Counted from the first letter of the stretch, positions 22,846 through 34,089 are shown. The stretch: DNA of 64,000 nt from Diabrotica undecimpunctata (GCF_040954645.1 NC_092804.1:148561108-148625107); one strand, 5' to 3'. Translations and numbers: made by a program. Notes: generated by a model not told the origin, from the sequence alone.

Positions 22846-24065
22846 TTAAGGCTTAAACCAGAATATCACTTGTAACTGGAGCAGAACATGACTGTGTATT
22901 GGAAAGTAGAAAAAGGTCAATGTGCAAATAAATTTATTGTATACAAACAAATATATCGTTCTCTTCGGATTGGGTATTATCATCATCACTACATTGGGAC
23001 AGAAAGCAAGTAGGTAAGCGTCGCTAAAAATATCTGCTATGTCGTAAATTGTTATTTTCTTTCCAGGATTTTTCAATAACCAATTTTGACAACCATGTGA
23101 GTAATATTTCTTCAGAGGACCAAATACAGCTTTACCTATTGGCTGAAGGCGATGATTAGTATGTGGCGTCAAAGTCAACAAGATTATATTATTTTCTTTT
23201 GCAAATTTAATAGATGCTGATTGTCCATGATTAGTAAAATGGGAGATTCCTTTGTAGGATTATTATGTTTGACAAAATGTATGATTCACTGTTCAAATAA
23301 TTCTGTTGTCGTCCATTCAGATGGCCCCTGGGCGAGAAAAGTGCAATCCCTGTGTAATCCTTGTATTGTATCTGTCATTAAAAAATTGTGTCTGGCTGTG
23401 TGGGTATTTACCCTAAAGCCATTAAAAAAAATTCATCCAGATGGTGCAGCACAACCCTGGGAGCCTAAAGGTGCGTTTTTAACCATATAATCTTTAAAAA
23501 ATTTCAAGGGAACACTAAAAACGGAGGAATCGAATTACCTATAGCGTTTATTGCATTGCACATGGTTACCAAAGTGCCTCTTTCATTTGAATCTATATGA
23601 CCTACTTGTTTCTGTCCCTTTTTGGCTATTACTTTTCCTGTATCTTGCACAGTTGTTAGTACTGTTTCGTCAAGATTGTATACCTAACTAGGTGTTAATG
23701 CATATTTTTCATACATCTTCTTAAGATTACTAAAAAAATTTGCAACGTTGGTCGATGATAATTCTGAATTTCGTTTCATAAAATTAGGATTGAGACCATG
23801 ATGAAGCTTGGTTATCGTCTGTAAGTATTTACTCAGTTCTTTTTCCTCGGTTGAAGAAAAATTTGATTGATACCATAAGTTGGGGTCAATCTTAGAGCTT
23901 CCTCAACAACGTCCTTCTATACGCGCGCTCCACGTTGGAAATTTGTATGGGAGTGAATCTGTGAAATTATTACATATGTAAGATAATGAGTAAGAGAGAG
24001 ACAGAAGATATATTTTCTTTCTCTTCCTCTCTCGAATATAAAAATGTTCCTTTTGTATATATAAT

Positions 24066-24098
24066 TTAATATTATATATATATATATATATTAAATAA

Positions 24099-24135
<37 letters not shown>

Positions 24136-24160
24136 TATATATATATATATATAATAAAAT
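24066..24160. repeat. TA-rich tract inside Helentron-like copy 1
   Basis: Imperfect (TA)n with aatatt interruptions. It corresponds to the variable central part; copy 2 has an (ATT)-rich segment there. Confidence 0.8.
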
Positions 24161-24177
24161 ATTTATTAATATTATTA

Positions 24178-24389
24178 TTTATGTGATATGTTTTATATTA
24201 TTTATTAAATGTTCATAAATATATTAGTCTTTTGTATTTTAAAATAATAATCTCAATAAATCACTGTATGATCCAGAACTGTCAATTTTAAAATACGTTT
24301 GTGTCATGTCCTCGATAGTATAGTAGTCAGTATCCCCGCCTGTCACGCGGGAGACCGGGGTTTGATTCCCAGTCGGGGAGGACTTTTTT
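24178..24389. mobile_element. Insert carrying tRNA-Asp-like sequence, 13-bp direct repeats
   Basis: ATTAATATTATTA flanks the segment at 24165-24177 and 24390-24402. The segment is absent from the otherwise similar copy at 49959-50650. It consists of about 130 bp of AT-rich DNA, a 72-nt tRNA-Asp-like sequence and a T run. The direct repeats suggest insertion by a target-duplicating process, but repeat slippage in AT-rich DNA is an alternative. Confidence 0.45.
24309..24380 (+). tRNA. tRNA-Asp(GTC)-like, possibly a pseudogene
   Basis: The 72-nt sequence folds as a cloverleaf: acceptor TCCTCGA pairs with TCGGGGA and is followed by discriminator G. The anticodon arm CCCGC-CTGTCAC-GCGGG shows anticodon GTC. 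The D arm (GTATAGTAGTCAGTATC) is close to the usual insect tRNA-Asp. The T arm is damaged: loop TTTGATT lacks the conserved C of TTC, and its stem has a mismatch (CGGGG with CCCAG). A short T run (gacttttttatt) follows and could terminate Pol III. Placement inside a mobile element and the T-arm changes favour a captured, degenerating copy, though a functional gene cannot be excluded. Confidence 0.7.
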
Positions 24390-25020
24390 ATTAATATTAT
24401 TACATGGTAAATTAAACATATATGCGTAAGTAGAAAACTTATGTATATTATTGTCATTTTTAGATACTTATGAATATTGCGTTTTAATGTGTATTGTATT
24501 ATTATATTGAATTATGTTGCACTGTATTCTAGTGTATTTTTTTATGTATATTATTGTCATTTTTTTCAATCCTTCATTTACTATACTCATATTACAGGTC
24601 AAAAGTTGTTTAATAATTGTTAGTCAGTTGTTATTAATTCTGTTTCTCTTTCTGCTATGTCTTACCTATAGCATTACATATGTAATGATTGTGCAGATTG
24701 ACTCCCAAATAAATTTATAACGTCGAATGCGTGTATAGAAGTGTAACTTTCACCGGCAGTCCTACTGGACTGCCACACCCGTTTTTATTTTTATTTTCGT
24801 TGCACGTGATATGTCGTATTTTAAAGTAGCAGCTTTTTGTAATAATCCACCTTTCCAAACATCATAAATCGCTTTTCTCATAATTTCATTTGTAGTTTTT
24901 TCAATACCGGGATTTTTAAGTATTTTCCGTGGCATATTACTATCTTTGTTTTATTTAATAAAACTCCATTTAATATTACTATCTGAAACAAAAATATTTT
25001 TGATATTTCTTGCAGAAAGA

Positions 25021-25477
25021 ACAATGACCACTGCTTTTTACAAATGTATATAGAAACAGTGGCCACCACTTTTTTGTCAAAAACAGTGGCCACTGTTCCT
25101 GAATAAGTGTGTAACCACTCTACCAAAAGCTTATGGTTTAGGCATAACCTAAAATCTACTATTTTAAAGATAGATCATAACTTGCATCACCTGCAAGTGA
25201 TTCTACACTGTGTACCACAAAACATACTGAACATTTATTATGATATTATTATTGGTTGAAAAGATGTTTAAACTAACCTGCTACTTCTACACAACGCACC
25301 TCTCAACAGGGTCGTATACCAAATTGCTCTGGAAACGATGGTGCAGGGTTCAAGCGTATTAAGCGACTACTGTGACTAAAATTGTTAGCGTTTGTACTAG
25401 ATGGCGCGTCTGTACCTATCAAACAACAATAAAATATTTTAAAGTGGCCACTGTACCTGACTGGCCACTGTTCCAGC
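25021..25477. repeat. Cluster of GTGGCCAC palindromic words
   Basis: The words aatgaccactg (25023), cagtggccac (25056), cagtggccactgtt (25084), agtggccactgt (25443) and ctggccactgtt (25460) cluster within 460 bp. They lie just upstream of the pogo transposase start at 24935, as the CCAGTAAATGAAC words do for the pogo fragment at 1066. They may be transposase-binding or terminal repeats of that element. Confidence 0.45.
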
Positions 25478-26260
25478 TTCTACTTTGTATTACTTTCCAA
25501 AGAAACACACTGTATATCTACATCGCTATCAAGGGAAGATGGAGCACCAATACCAATATTAATATGCATAACCATTTTGTTAGCCTAGATAGATATATTT
25601 TGAAGATATTTTTTTAAAAATGTAAGTGAATCATCTAAAACAAATTAAATAATTGTTTTTAATCCTTATACCCTATAATGTAATAAGTTTTTTGTATATT
25701 TCTTAGTCACACAACTATTACTAGATATCAAACAAGATATCAAAGCAATTTAGGAACATACCAGAAAAGATTCTTAAGAATCCTAAAAAATATAAAACCT
25801 AAATAGTTAAATTATAAACACTTTATAAACAACATTATAGTGTCTGTCTAGAGACAGTTTTCACACCGCTTAATTAAACTTGAGCAATTACTTTAATTAG
25901 GGTAAAATTCAACTAAATGTTCAAAAATTCTGCTTATCTTTATACAATTATAATTTAAGGAAAACAGAGTTCAGTTTAAATAATTCTACATTTTTTTTAA
26001 ATAAGAATTAAACATAAAATTGTATTATTGAAAAAATGCAACAAGATAAATGGATTGATTCCGTATATGACCTAAATTTTTTCTAGTAATGGTAACTCGG
26101 TTAATGATATTTCGAAAAATAATCTTTTTATGGTTGCATTTTTTTCCCAATTTGTAGACTTTAGATCTTTTTGCTTTATACTTTTGGAAATGTTTAATAC
26201 GGCTAATTCAGGAATGTGGCGATTAATCGGTATAAGGTGACCAATAATTTAAAATTTACT
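25478..26260. other. AT-rich non-coding stretch
   Basis: No gene or clear repeat is seen between the two pogo-type loci. Confidence 0.3.
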
Positions 26261-26267
26261 ATTTTAC

Positions 26268-28136
26268 ATAGGGTAGGGTATCCTAATTTGGACCACTTTT
26301 CAAATATCTATTGTATTACATATGTTAATTAATATTTTATAATTTTATCATAACAATCATTTGCTAAATACTGTTCATATTCCAAAAGATCACAAATAAT
26401 AGATACATGGTAATATATAATATTTTATTTTCAAATGAAAAAAATATAAACAAATGTGCAATTTGGGATACCGGCATCTTCAATTCTACCATTAGCGCCC
26501 TAAATTGGACCAATGGTAAAACCTATATATAAACATGAGGAATATATTAAGAAATATACATTAATATAACACATTCAACGTTTTGTAACTAATAAACTTA
26601 ACCAAAATGTAGAAAATCTGTATTGTCATGTAATGTTATGAATCTAAATCTTAAATTATTCAATTTGAAAAATAAAATATCGCGAAAAATATTTGCGAAA
26701 ATATTAGCGAAACAAAATTATACATTTAAGACATTGGATCATTTCTTCGACTGACTCAGACTCGCATATTTCACAATACCAGCTGTCAAATTTAGCTACA
26801 TCTAATTTTGTTACCTTATCTTTCAAATTTTATTCGACAATTTGAAAGTAGATTTAATCGATTTTATTTTAGATACCTCAGCTTGTGCTTCAAGTTTGTT
26901 TTTGTACGGGGTTTTAGTCAATTCAACTGTGTTCTGGGTGTGGAAAACTTTTGATGATTTTAATTTTTTTATAGATAACGGCGAAATATCCTAAACTAAA
27001 ATAGTATTAAGGGAAGCTGATGCTGCTCTCTTTATTCGTTCTACCAATGGAATATTATCTCGTTCAGAAGAGGATGCTTTCTGTTAGGATTAATGGTTAG
27101 AGTTTGATACACTTTCAAACATTACTGAAGCTGTAAAATCAGTTTATTTAAAAATATTTTCATCTATAGGTAAAATTCCACTGGCACGAAAAGTGTTCTG
27201 TGCATTTCTCACTGCTGCAGCAAGCCCTTAAGCCTCTCTAATTATCCCGGAAACCTGAAACATCGATACAGTTCAACTTACGTTATTCCGTAACCATTTT
27301 TAAATGCAATATCCATAATCATTTTAAAAGGCTCTAAAGAATCCAATATCCAACGGTTTAAGTATGCATGTAGTGTGACTTGGTCACTACAATAACTTAA
27401 TTCTATTATCCCTGGCACTTTGTAGAGCTTTTAGCTTTTTATTGTGGGTGTTGTGGCCGTCCAACACTAACAAAACAAAGGCCACAAAGCTTGGCTTAAC
27501 TGTTTTAATGAAATAATAAAACCATGCGACAAAAGATCGCTACTGATTTATCCAGTATCGCTAAGAGTGACAATGCTTCTAGGCGGACCACCTAATGAAA
27601 GTTCCTCTTGAAAACGTTTCCTCTTAAAAAATATGATGGGTGGTACAAACTGCCTGCTGCAGTAGCATAACAAACCACAGTAGTATTTACCCCCTCTCTC
27701 TACCAGAAATGCTCCCAATTAGATGTTTTCCCTTCTTGGATAATATTTTCTGACATAGCCGTTGTACGGTTGAGCAGCCTGTCTTATCAACGTTGAATAT
27801 GCGTGTGGCTAAAATTTTTTCTCTTCACAAATTCTTTGTAAAAGATCATAGAATTTATCAACTCGTGCTTTGCTAAATCCTGCTCTATAATAATTGTTAT
27901 GTGATAAAGCCCTCGTTATTGATGTTTTCTCCGGCTGCTCTAACGATATTTCTTTATGCCTTGACATGAGGCACTTTTTGACTGCCATATATTTATCTTT
28001 GTTGAAGTTGTGTTTCAAATTGTTTCTTGTTGCCAATTTAAATGCTAGTTTGCGGTCGTCTCGTATGCCCTTCCCGTACATTCGCTCTTCAAAAATCAAA
28101 ATATGCTTAGCCAATTCTGCTTTAACTTAGGAAAAT
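26268..28136 (-). mobile_element. Second reverse-strand pogo-type element
   Basis: Transposase at 26690-28130 plus 3' sequence with the end-like phrases GGGTAGGGTATCCTAATTTGGACC (26272 onward, in part) and cctaaattggaccaatgg near 26500. These repeated phrases resemble terminal repeats of arthropod pogo-like elements. I find no matching repeat to the right of 28136, so that end is lost or diverged. Confidence 0.5.
26690..28136 (-). pseudogene. pogo-like transposase, frameshifted
   Basis: From 28130 down: LAKHILIFEERMYGKGIRD, RKLAFKLATRNNLKHNFNKD, MSRHKEISLEQPEKTSITRA (CENP-B-type HTH end), VDKFYDLLQRI, HRIFNVDKTGCSTVQ (first catalytic Asp), ILSKKGKHLIGSISG, NTTVVCYATAAGS, then LLVLDGHNTHNKK (second Asp), PSHTTCILKPLDIGFFRAF and a decayed C-terminal tail near 26750 (SWYCEICESESVEEMIQC, a cysteine-containing end). 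All parts are collinear. The first 101 codons (28114-27809) are still open. Frameshifts and stops break the rest. Confidence 0.75.
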
Positions 28137-29945
28137 TCAAAAAATCCCCTGAAATTTAAATACCTGAAAAATACATGAAATTTAATTTATAAAATATATA
28201 AGTATTATTACATCACTGATATAAGTAATAAAATGAAAAAAAAATATGTTGATTTTCCGGGATTTTATTATTATTCATCATTATTAATACTGCGACAGAC
28301 TATTCCAGCCAAATTTAAAAAAAAGTAAGTTCTTACGGTGAATTTCAAATGGACTCGAGGTTTCCCATATTTCCCGGACAGTGAAAACTATGTAGTTATT
28401 CATATTTCGACAAGCTACTCCAGATTAAAAAAAAGAGGCTTCTAGCTGCAATGGAAGCTGAAATAATAAATAAATAAAAAAATAATAAATAAATTTCTCC
28501 TACGTGTTTCAATTTGAAGTTCCGATCTCAAAAAAAAACAAGCTGAAACAGTTATCCTCTCCACTTTTCCATGTCGATCTTTCGAAAGTACCTTCGTTTC
28601 GAAAGGCTGTACGTTTCGAAAAATTTTATGAATTTTATAGCTATAAGTTTCAATATAAAGTTAAGATTATCATTCAAAATTTCTGCAAATTTTACTTCTT
28701 AATATTTATAAACAATGGAGATATGATTTTTTTAAAAATAGTCCCTAACTTCGTTCCTATTGGTCATGGAAGGTTTTTTTTACATGTGAGTTTTTTTACC
28801 AGCTATTCAATGGTTATACATACAAGTCTATTGCTTGAAAAATATAGAAGTTATTACAATTGTTTATAAGTAAAAAACATCCCCCTTTTTCAAAGGTTTA
28901 TTTTGTAAATAATTTCGATGAAAACGCAATAGGCATTTAACTGAGATAGTTTAAGTCTTAAAAAAAACCTATGAAATTTGCTAAATATGTCTAGTATCAT
29001 TATAAGAGCAAGTTCAATAGTTTAAATATTTAGCCTCAGGGATAAATAAATTAAATAACGTTTAAACTAGTTGACCAATCGGGATGAAATTTCGCACAAA
29101 TTTAAAAGACGGTAATTGCTCGATGTTCAAATGTATTAATAATATTTTATTTTGTTAATAAAAAAATTAATAAAATTTATAAATTAATGCAAAAAACTGC
29201 TTTTTTGCAAATAGTTTCGTAAATTATTTATAAATTTTAATTTAAAAAACTGGAAAATAAATATATTTTTGATCTAAAAAAAAGATATAAATATTGTTTA
29301 TGTAAAATATAAGGGAAAACACGTATAGACAAAAAATCAAATTGTGCCCATAAATTATTGTTTAAAAAAACGCAAGGTAAAAATACGAGTACTTTTTCAT
29401 CTACTCGTCATCTAGTAACCCCCACCTATGTGTTCGATGAGATCGATGATTTTTGCAAAACCAGACTGGGCTACAAATCTTTATTTAGGATAAGATATTC
29501 TACTACATAAATTTTATTCCTGTTTATATAGGAAGATATAATTGTCTAAAATTATATATTTGAATTTAAAAGTTTACGGGTCCCAGCGCCAGCGTTTTTT
29601 ATACTTTTTTAAATAAAGGACACATACAATTTTATCCCATAAGTGGTGTATAATAATATCTATAGCTATAAACATATAATTTTTACAAATTTTAGTTATT
29701 AGAATAGCAAATGGGTAAAACTTAACGGAAAGGTAAATTTTCACACGTTATTTATCCAAAAAACAAAGAAGGCATTATTCAGATTTTCAGCAAGAGCGTG
29801 ACTGGGAAAATGAAGTCATATTTCACCGGAAGTAAGAAAATTGTAGAATCTCAGAATATTGTTACAGAAATAGCAATGTATTTCTGTCCTAAAACTATTT
29901 GTTTTAATATATTTGAGTTTTATTTTCTCTGTTTAATTATATAAA
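28137..29945. other. AT-rich non-coding stretch
   Basis: A 121-codon frame at 28504-28869 has no motif I know and sits in low-complexity AT-rich sequence; I do not call it. Nothing else is recognised. Confidence 0.3.
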
Positions 29946-30690
29946 GTGATTAATTTAAATGCTCTAACCTTTACAATTAGAAAAGAACTAAAGTATGACA
30001 TCAACAAATGGAACAATAACTTACAAAACAACATGGGCTTAAAATGTCTCCGACAAATACTAGGTGTTCAGAAAATTATCATAATTAAAGACAACAATAA
30101 TAAGGAAGAGAAGAACAAATCAAAAATACCTAAGATAGTTGAAAACTTCCATACAACCTTATAGAACTCAGAAAGCCAGTCTAATAAACCAACAAACGAG
30201 AACCTAAAAAGAATTATTACAAACGTAGGATCAGAAGTACTACCAAGTACAGAGGGATTCGCAGCAGAAAGCTTTTTCACCGAGCTAAAAAATAATAAAG
30301 CTCCAGGACGGTATGTATGCCGAGCTTTTGAATACAACCAAGACAGTACAATCTCAATACTAACAAAAATATTTAATGGATGTGTCAATAAAAACAAAAT
30401 TAGTAAAGACTGACACCAGGGTCTAATGATAGTTATACACAAATAGGGGAACAAATATGACCTAAAGAATTTAGATCTATACCAATATTCAGTCAAGTGT
30501 ACAAACTATTTATAAGAATTATTAACAACCATTGACCTCCAAAATGGATAATTACTAACCGGTAGAATAGGTTGGCTTCCACAAAGGGCCATCAGACTAT
30601 CTGCTGATAATGAGAACTTTGATTGAGGTGATTAACTGCTCGTAATTCTTGCCTTCATAACCTATGAAAAAGTATTTGACAGTATTCGAC
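29946..30690 (+). pseudogene. RTE-like LINE relic (family B)
   Basis: Frames give IRKELKYDINKWNNNLQNN, GLKCLRQILGVQKIIIIK, KIPKIVENFHTTL, VLPSTEGFAAESFFTELKNN, KAPGRYVCRAF and VFDSIRQYSS. The same order occurs in the longer copy at 55735-56500 (IRKELKRDMQKWNENL, GLKCLRPALGVQKIIK), so both are one family. The fragment covers the end of the linker and the start of the RT and is full of stops. Confidence 0.65.
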
Positions 30691-30881
30691 AGTATTCGTC
30701 CACCTTGTTGGAGGAAGTCGATTACGATAAGCATCTTGTCTGGGTCTCCACTCTAAATATGTTTGTCCTTTCGGTCCTGGGCAATGTATCCTGCCCAGTT
30801 TGATTTTAGCGTAGTAATTCTTCTACCTGCGTGCCTAACACCAGTTTTTCTTCAATTTGATTTAAAACTCTGTATTTGAGG
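30691..30881 (-). pseudogene. Older reverse-strand LINE, distal piece
   Basis: The reverse strand reads RIEEKLVLGTQVEELL-like sequence and then GYIA-R-RKDKHIWSGDPDK in shifting frames, the C-terminal part of an RTE-like ORF2. Its proximal part is at 33032-33350; the LINE at 30882-33023 separates them. Confidence 0.45.
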
Positions 30882-30949
30882 GTACATGGTATTGTATTTA
30901 ATACATTACCATGTATTAAAGCAAGCACTAAATAACACAAAAAACACGA

Positions 30950-31055
30950 AATTTGTGTAATAATGGGAGATTTCAACGCTAAAGTAGGAGAAGACATAAC
31001 TCCCAGGGTTACTGGAGGATTCGGTCTTGGGGAAAGAAACGAAAAACGAGGATAA
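30950..31055 (+). pseudogene. Endonuclease scrap of the 30.9-33.0 kb LINE
   Basis: IMGDFNAKVGEDITP and VTGGFGLGERNEKRG are the middle of an EEP endonuclease (GDFN at about 30965-30977), ending in a stop at about 31053. The N-terminal part with the catalytic Glu is missing, and a deletion separates it from the linker that starts near 31110. Confidence 0.7.
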
Positions 31056-31248
31056 CATAAAGAATGGTATCATCGATACAGCAACGCAAAGTGGAACTGT
31101 CACCCATTATAAAAAGCAAGCATGGATGACAGATGAAATAATCGAAATGATGGACTAAAGAAGACAGCTTAAAAATAGAAATAACTCAGAGTATAAACGA
31201 ACGCATAATCTGATTCGAAAAAAAATCAGGGAAGCCAAAGAGTTATGG

Positions 31249-32997
31249 ATGCAAGCAAAATGTGAGGAACTTGAAGAATTGCAACGAAAACATGACGAAT
31301 TTAACACACATAAGAAAATAAAAGAAGTTACAGTACACAAAAGAAATACACCCATAACATTAACGAATAATGAAGGTCATGCACTATCCCTAGAAAACGA
31401 AGTAATGGAGGAATGGGAAAACTACATTAAAGCATTATTTAAGGATAATCGAAGATCACTACCTAACTTAAGTGCAAATACAGGACCATCAATCTTAAAA
31501 GCTGAAGTGGAAAAAGCCATACACCAAGCCAAAAACAACAAAGCCAGTGGACCAGATCAAATATACAGCGAATGGCTAAAATTACTCTCAAATGACAATA
31601 TAAAAGAACTCACTGTACTTTTCAATCAAATATATGATACCAGTGAAATTCCATCGGACTGGTTAAAATCGATCTTTATTCCTCTACCTAAGAAACCAAA
31701 CGTTAAGAAATGTAGCGACTGTAGACTCATTAGTTTAATGAGCCATGCCGTTAAAATACTGTTGCATATTCTCCTAAATCGAATTAACAACAAGTGCGAA
31801 GAAATAATTAGTCAAGAGCAGTTCGGGTTCCGGAGATGCCTTGGAACTAGAGAAGCACTATTTTCTATGCAAACACTCCTTCAACGATGTTGGGAGGTAA
31901 GAAAACCCGTATATATGTGCTTCATTGATTTTGAAAAGGCATTTAATCGCGTTCAGCATACCAGACTAATTACCGCCTTGCAGAGCATCTAACTAGATGA
32001 GAAAGACATCATACTTATTGCCAAACTTTACTGGAACCAAACAGCCATTATTGTTACCAACAACAGAGAATCAAAGCCAATCAGTATTAAACGAGGCGTA
32101 AGACAAGGCTGTATACTATCTCCCACCCTCTTTAACGTGTATTCTGAGAATATATTTAGGGAAGCTTTAAAAGATCAAAAAGGAATTATCATAGGAGGAG
32201 AAATAATTAACAATATACGGTACGCCGACGATACTGTGATTCTAGCTGAAAACATCGACGATCTGCAGGAGCTAATCAATAGAGTTGACATGGAATGCAC
32301 AAATCGGGGACTGTCGATAAATATCGATAAAACTAAATACATGGTGACCAGTAAAGTGGATATCGGCGCAACCCAACTGATATTAAATCAACAACCGCTG
32401 CAGAGAGTTCAGAGATTCAAATACCTTGGATGTTGGATTACCCAAAATCTAGATCCATCCTTCGAAATTCGATGTAGAATTGAACAGGCAAGAAACTCAT
32501 TTCAAAAATTCAAGCCTCTATTATCCAATAACTCATTAAATTTGGAAATCCGTGAAAAGTTTACAAGATGTTACGTGTGGTCTGTACTTTTGTATGGATG
32601 TGAAACTTGGACTTTAAACGCCATTATCATGAATAAAATCGAGGCGTTTGAGATGTGGTTGTATCGAAGGGTACTAAAAATTCCATGGACTAGCAGAACC
32701 AGAAACGAAGAATTTCTTCGAAGAATGGGACATCAACGAACTCTATTAAATATTATTAAGAAGAGGCGTAAACTAGAATATCTTGGACATATAATCAGAG
32801 GACCAAGATATGAGTTCCTTCGGCTAATTCTCAACGGTAAAATCGAAGGAAAGAAATGGATAGGACGGAAGAAACTCTCTTGGTTGAGGAATTTTCGGCA
32901 GTGGACAGGTTTGACAGCGGACCAATTGCTACACGTAGCGCAAGACCGAGATCAGTATAAAAATATTATAAGCATGGTAGTCGCCGACGTTCCGTAG
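31249..32997 (+). CDS. LINE reverse transcriptase, one in-frame stop
   Basis: A single frame runs from 31249 to 32999 with only one stop, TAA at 31990-31992. Motifs: ASGPDQIYSEWLKLL, IPSDWLKSIFIPLPKK, QFGFRRCLGTREALF, YMCFIDFEKAFNRVQH (catalytic Asp), the stop after LITALQSI, then RGVRQGCILSPTLFNVYSE, IRYADDTVILAE (YADD at 32221-32232), FKYLGCWITQ, LLYGCETWTLN, FEMWLYRRVLKIPWTSRTRN, KKRRKLEYLGHIIRG, and a C-terminal KLSWLRNFRQWTGL. The linker (KKIREAKELWMQAKCEELEE) precedes the RT. This is the best-preserved LINE ORF in the window; the stop and 5' truncation make it non-autonomous. The clade is RTE-like by its C-terminal domain. Confidence 0.8.
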
Positions 32998-33031
32998 GGA
33001 TATGGCACTCTAAGAAGAAGAAGATTTGAGG

Positions 33032-33350
33032 AATATACTCAACTCTAGCCTCTTTATTCTCTGTACCACTTGTAATTTATTAATTACTTTTCTGGTAAGG
33101 GTCAATGTTTCTAATTACTATTTAAATGGGAATAAGCTCCTAATGTTAGACTAACTAACTAACTAATGTTAGAACTGGAAGTACACATTTTATGAAAGGT
33201 CTTTCTTTCCAAGGATATAAAAAGATCTTATCTAAAGACTTTTCTCAGTTTTCCGTAAGCTGCTCATGTTAGTCCTATTCTCCTGTTTATCTCGTGGCCC
33301 AGATAGGTATAGATACACACTTTTGCATTTAACTAAAATAAATTTGCTTA
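33032..33350 (-). pseudogene. Older reverse-strand LINE, proximal piece
   Basis: The reverse strand reads YTYLGHEINRRIGLT, AAYGKLRKVFR, FISLERKTFHKMCTSS and, after a gap, LTRKVINKLQVVQRIKRLEL. This is the thumb region of an RTE-like ORF2, continued at 30691-30881 after the insertion. Confidence 0.55.
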
Positions 33351-33414
33351 CTACATTTTGCATTTTATTAGCTGCAATATTTTTCGCCAGTACAAGGTAG
33401 GTCATGTATTCTGT

Positions 33415-33625
33415 TTTCTTCTTCTTTTTGTAGTGTCTATCCGTTTCGGATGTTGGCGCCCATCATGGCAATCTATATTTTGTAAACTGTTGCTTTGAAA
33501 ATATTTGTTGTTGTTGTGTTAAACTGTATGTTTTGTAGTTGTTGTGTAGATTTTTCAACCAGAAAATCCATCGCTTTCCTTGTCCTTGTTTTTCTTCCAC
33601 TTTTCCTTGTATTTTTGAAAAGTTA
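33415..33625 (-). pseudogene. LINE 3' tail fragment ending in (GAA)n
   Basis: The reverse strand reads KIQGKVEEKQGQGKRWIFWL then KNLHNNYKTYSLTQQQQIFS, matching the C-terminus seen at 52498-52689 (GKNPGRRKISWLRNLRQWF), and ends in ttcttcttctt at 33418-33428 (GAA repeats on the coding strand). A strongly 5'-truncated copy. Confidence 0.65.
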
Positions 33626-33689
33626 ATTATGCGAACAACTCGTATACACAAGCTCTGAACGTCTTAAAGAAGTTGTAATGCATAAACTC

Positions 33690-34015
33690 CCCATTTATGT
33701 TGATCTTAAATACCAATTTAGACTTATGGTATTAAACTCTGGGGTATCGCTAGTAACTTTAACCTAGAAATCATCAAAAGGTACTAAAACCAGATACTAT
33801 GCGTACTAGTGTTCACGACAATAATGTACCCAGAATTTGTAGGGATCTTAATGTTCCGAGTTTTAAGGAAGTGATTAGAAAGTTTAAATTATCTTATCGG
33901 GAATGAGTGAAATTATACCCAAACAAACTAACAAGTTATCTAATAAACTTGCCAAAATAAAGTTAAAGAGCGAAAGGTTCAAACCACCTGGCTTACCTAC
34001 TGGATTTTAGTTTTA
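33690..34015 (+). pseudogene. Jockey-like LINE C-terminal relic
   Basis: The frames read NTNLDLWY, TSVHDNNVPRICRDLNVPSF and KEVIRKFKLSYRE, followed by LYPNKLTSYL. This resembles the end of Jockey ORF2 (the DLNVPTV..EI..F...Y...L..HPN pattern). Stops and small frameshifts are present. Confidence 0.5.
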
Positions 34016-34089
34016 ATCAGGCAGTCAAAATATTTTTGAAGTTAAGTAATTTTATTTTTGACTTTTGAAAGGTAAGTGATTAGGTAAGT

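Larger units (their letters stand above)
23915..24787 (+). mobile_element. Helentron-like non-autonomous element, copy 1
   Basis: Shares left end TTCTATACGCGCG, right hairpin and most interior blocks with 49959-50650. The first ~40 bases recur inverted near the right end (24700-24741), but about 45 bp inside the true end. That is the asymmetric terminal inverted repeat layout described for Helentron-associated (HINE) elements. A perfect hairpin GGCAGTCC-TACT-GGACTGCC (24755-24774) precedes the T-rich right end. Microsatellite-like TA tracts fill the centre. It interrupts a pogo transposase and itself contains an insert with a tRNA-Asp-like sequence. Confidence 0.6.
22846..24935 (-). pseudogene. 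pogo/Tigger transposase split by a Helentron-like insert
   Basis: Reading on the reverse strand from ATG at 24935: MPRKILKNPGIEKTTNEIMR, KAIYDVWKGGLLQKAATLKY, DISRATK (pipsqueak-type HTH), then the insert at 23915-24787, then SKYLQTITKLHHGLNP, VYNLDETVLTTVQDTGKV (first catalytic Asp), IAKKGQKQVGHIDSNERGTL, NAIGNSIPPFLVFP, ILLIMDNQ (second catalytic Asp), and HTNHRLQPIGKAVFGPLKKY leading into NPGKKITIYDIADIFSDAYL. The order is that of Tigger-like DDE_1 transposases. A region between KLHHGLNP and the DETV motif is shortened, and frames shift several times, so the protein is lost. It differs in sequence from the pogo fragments at 1066-1803 and 26690-28130. Confidence 0.8.
30882..33023 (+). mobile_element. 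LINE with nearly open RT, 8-bp duplication
   Basis: ATTTGAGG at 30874-30881 and 33024-33031 flanks the unit. It runs from a 5'-truncated endonuclease through RT to an aagaagaagaag tail (33011-33022). The left edge begins with a hairpin (30883-30915). It lies in an older reverse-strand LINE whose two halves flank it. Confidence 0.75.

Noticed and set aside
28504..28869. 121-codon frame
   Set aside because: No recognisable domain; phenylalanine/lysine-rich composition expected of AT-rich non-coding DNA.
30068..30496. 142-codon reverse frame
   Set aside because: Antisense to the family B LINE RT relic.
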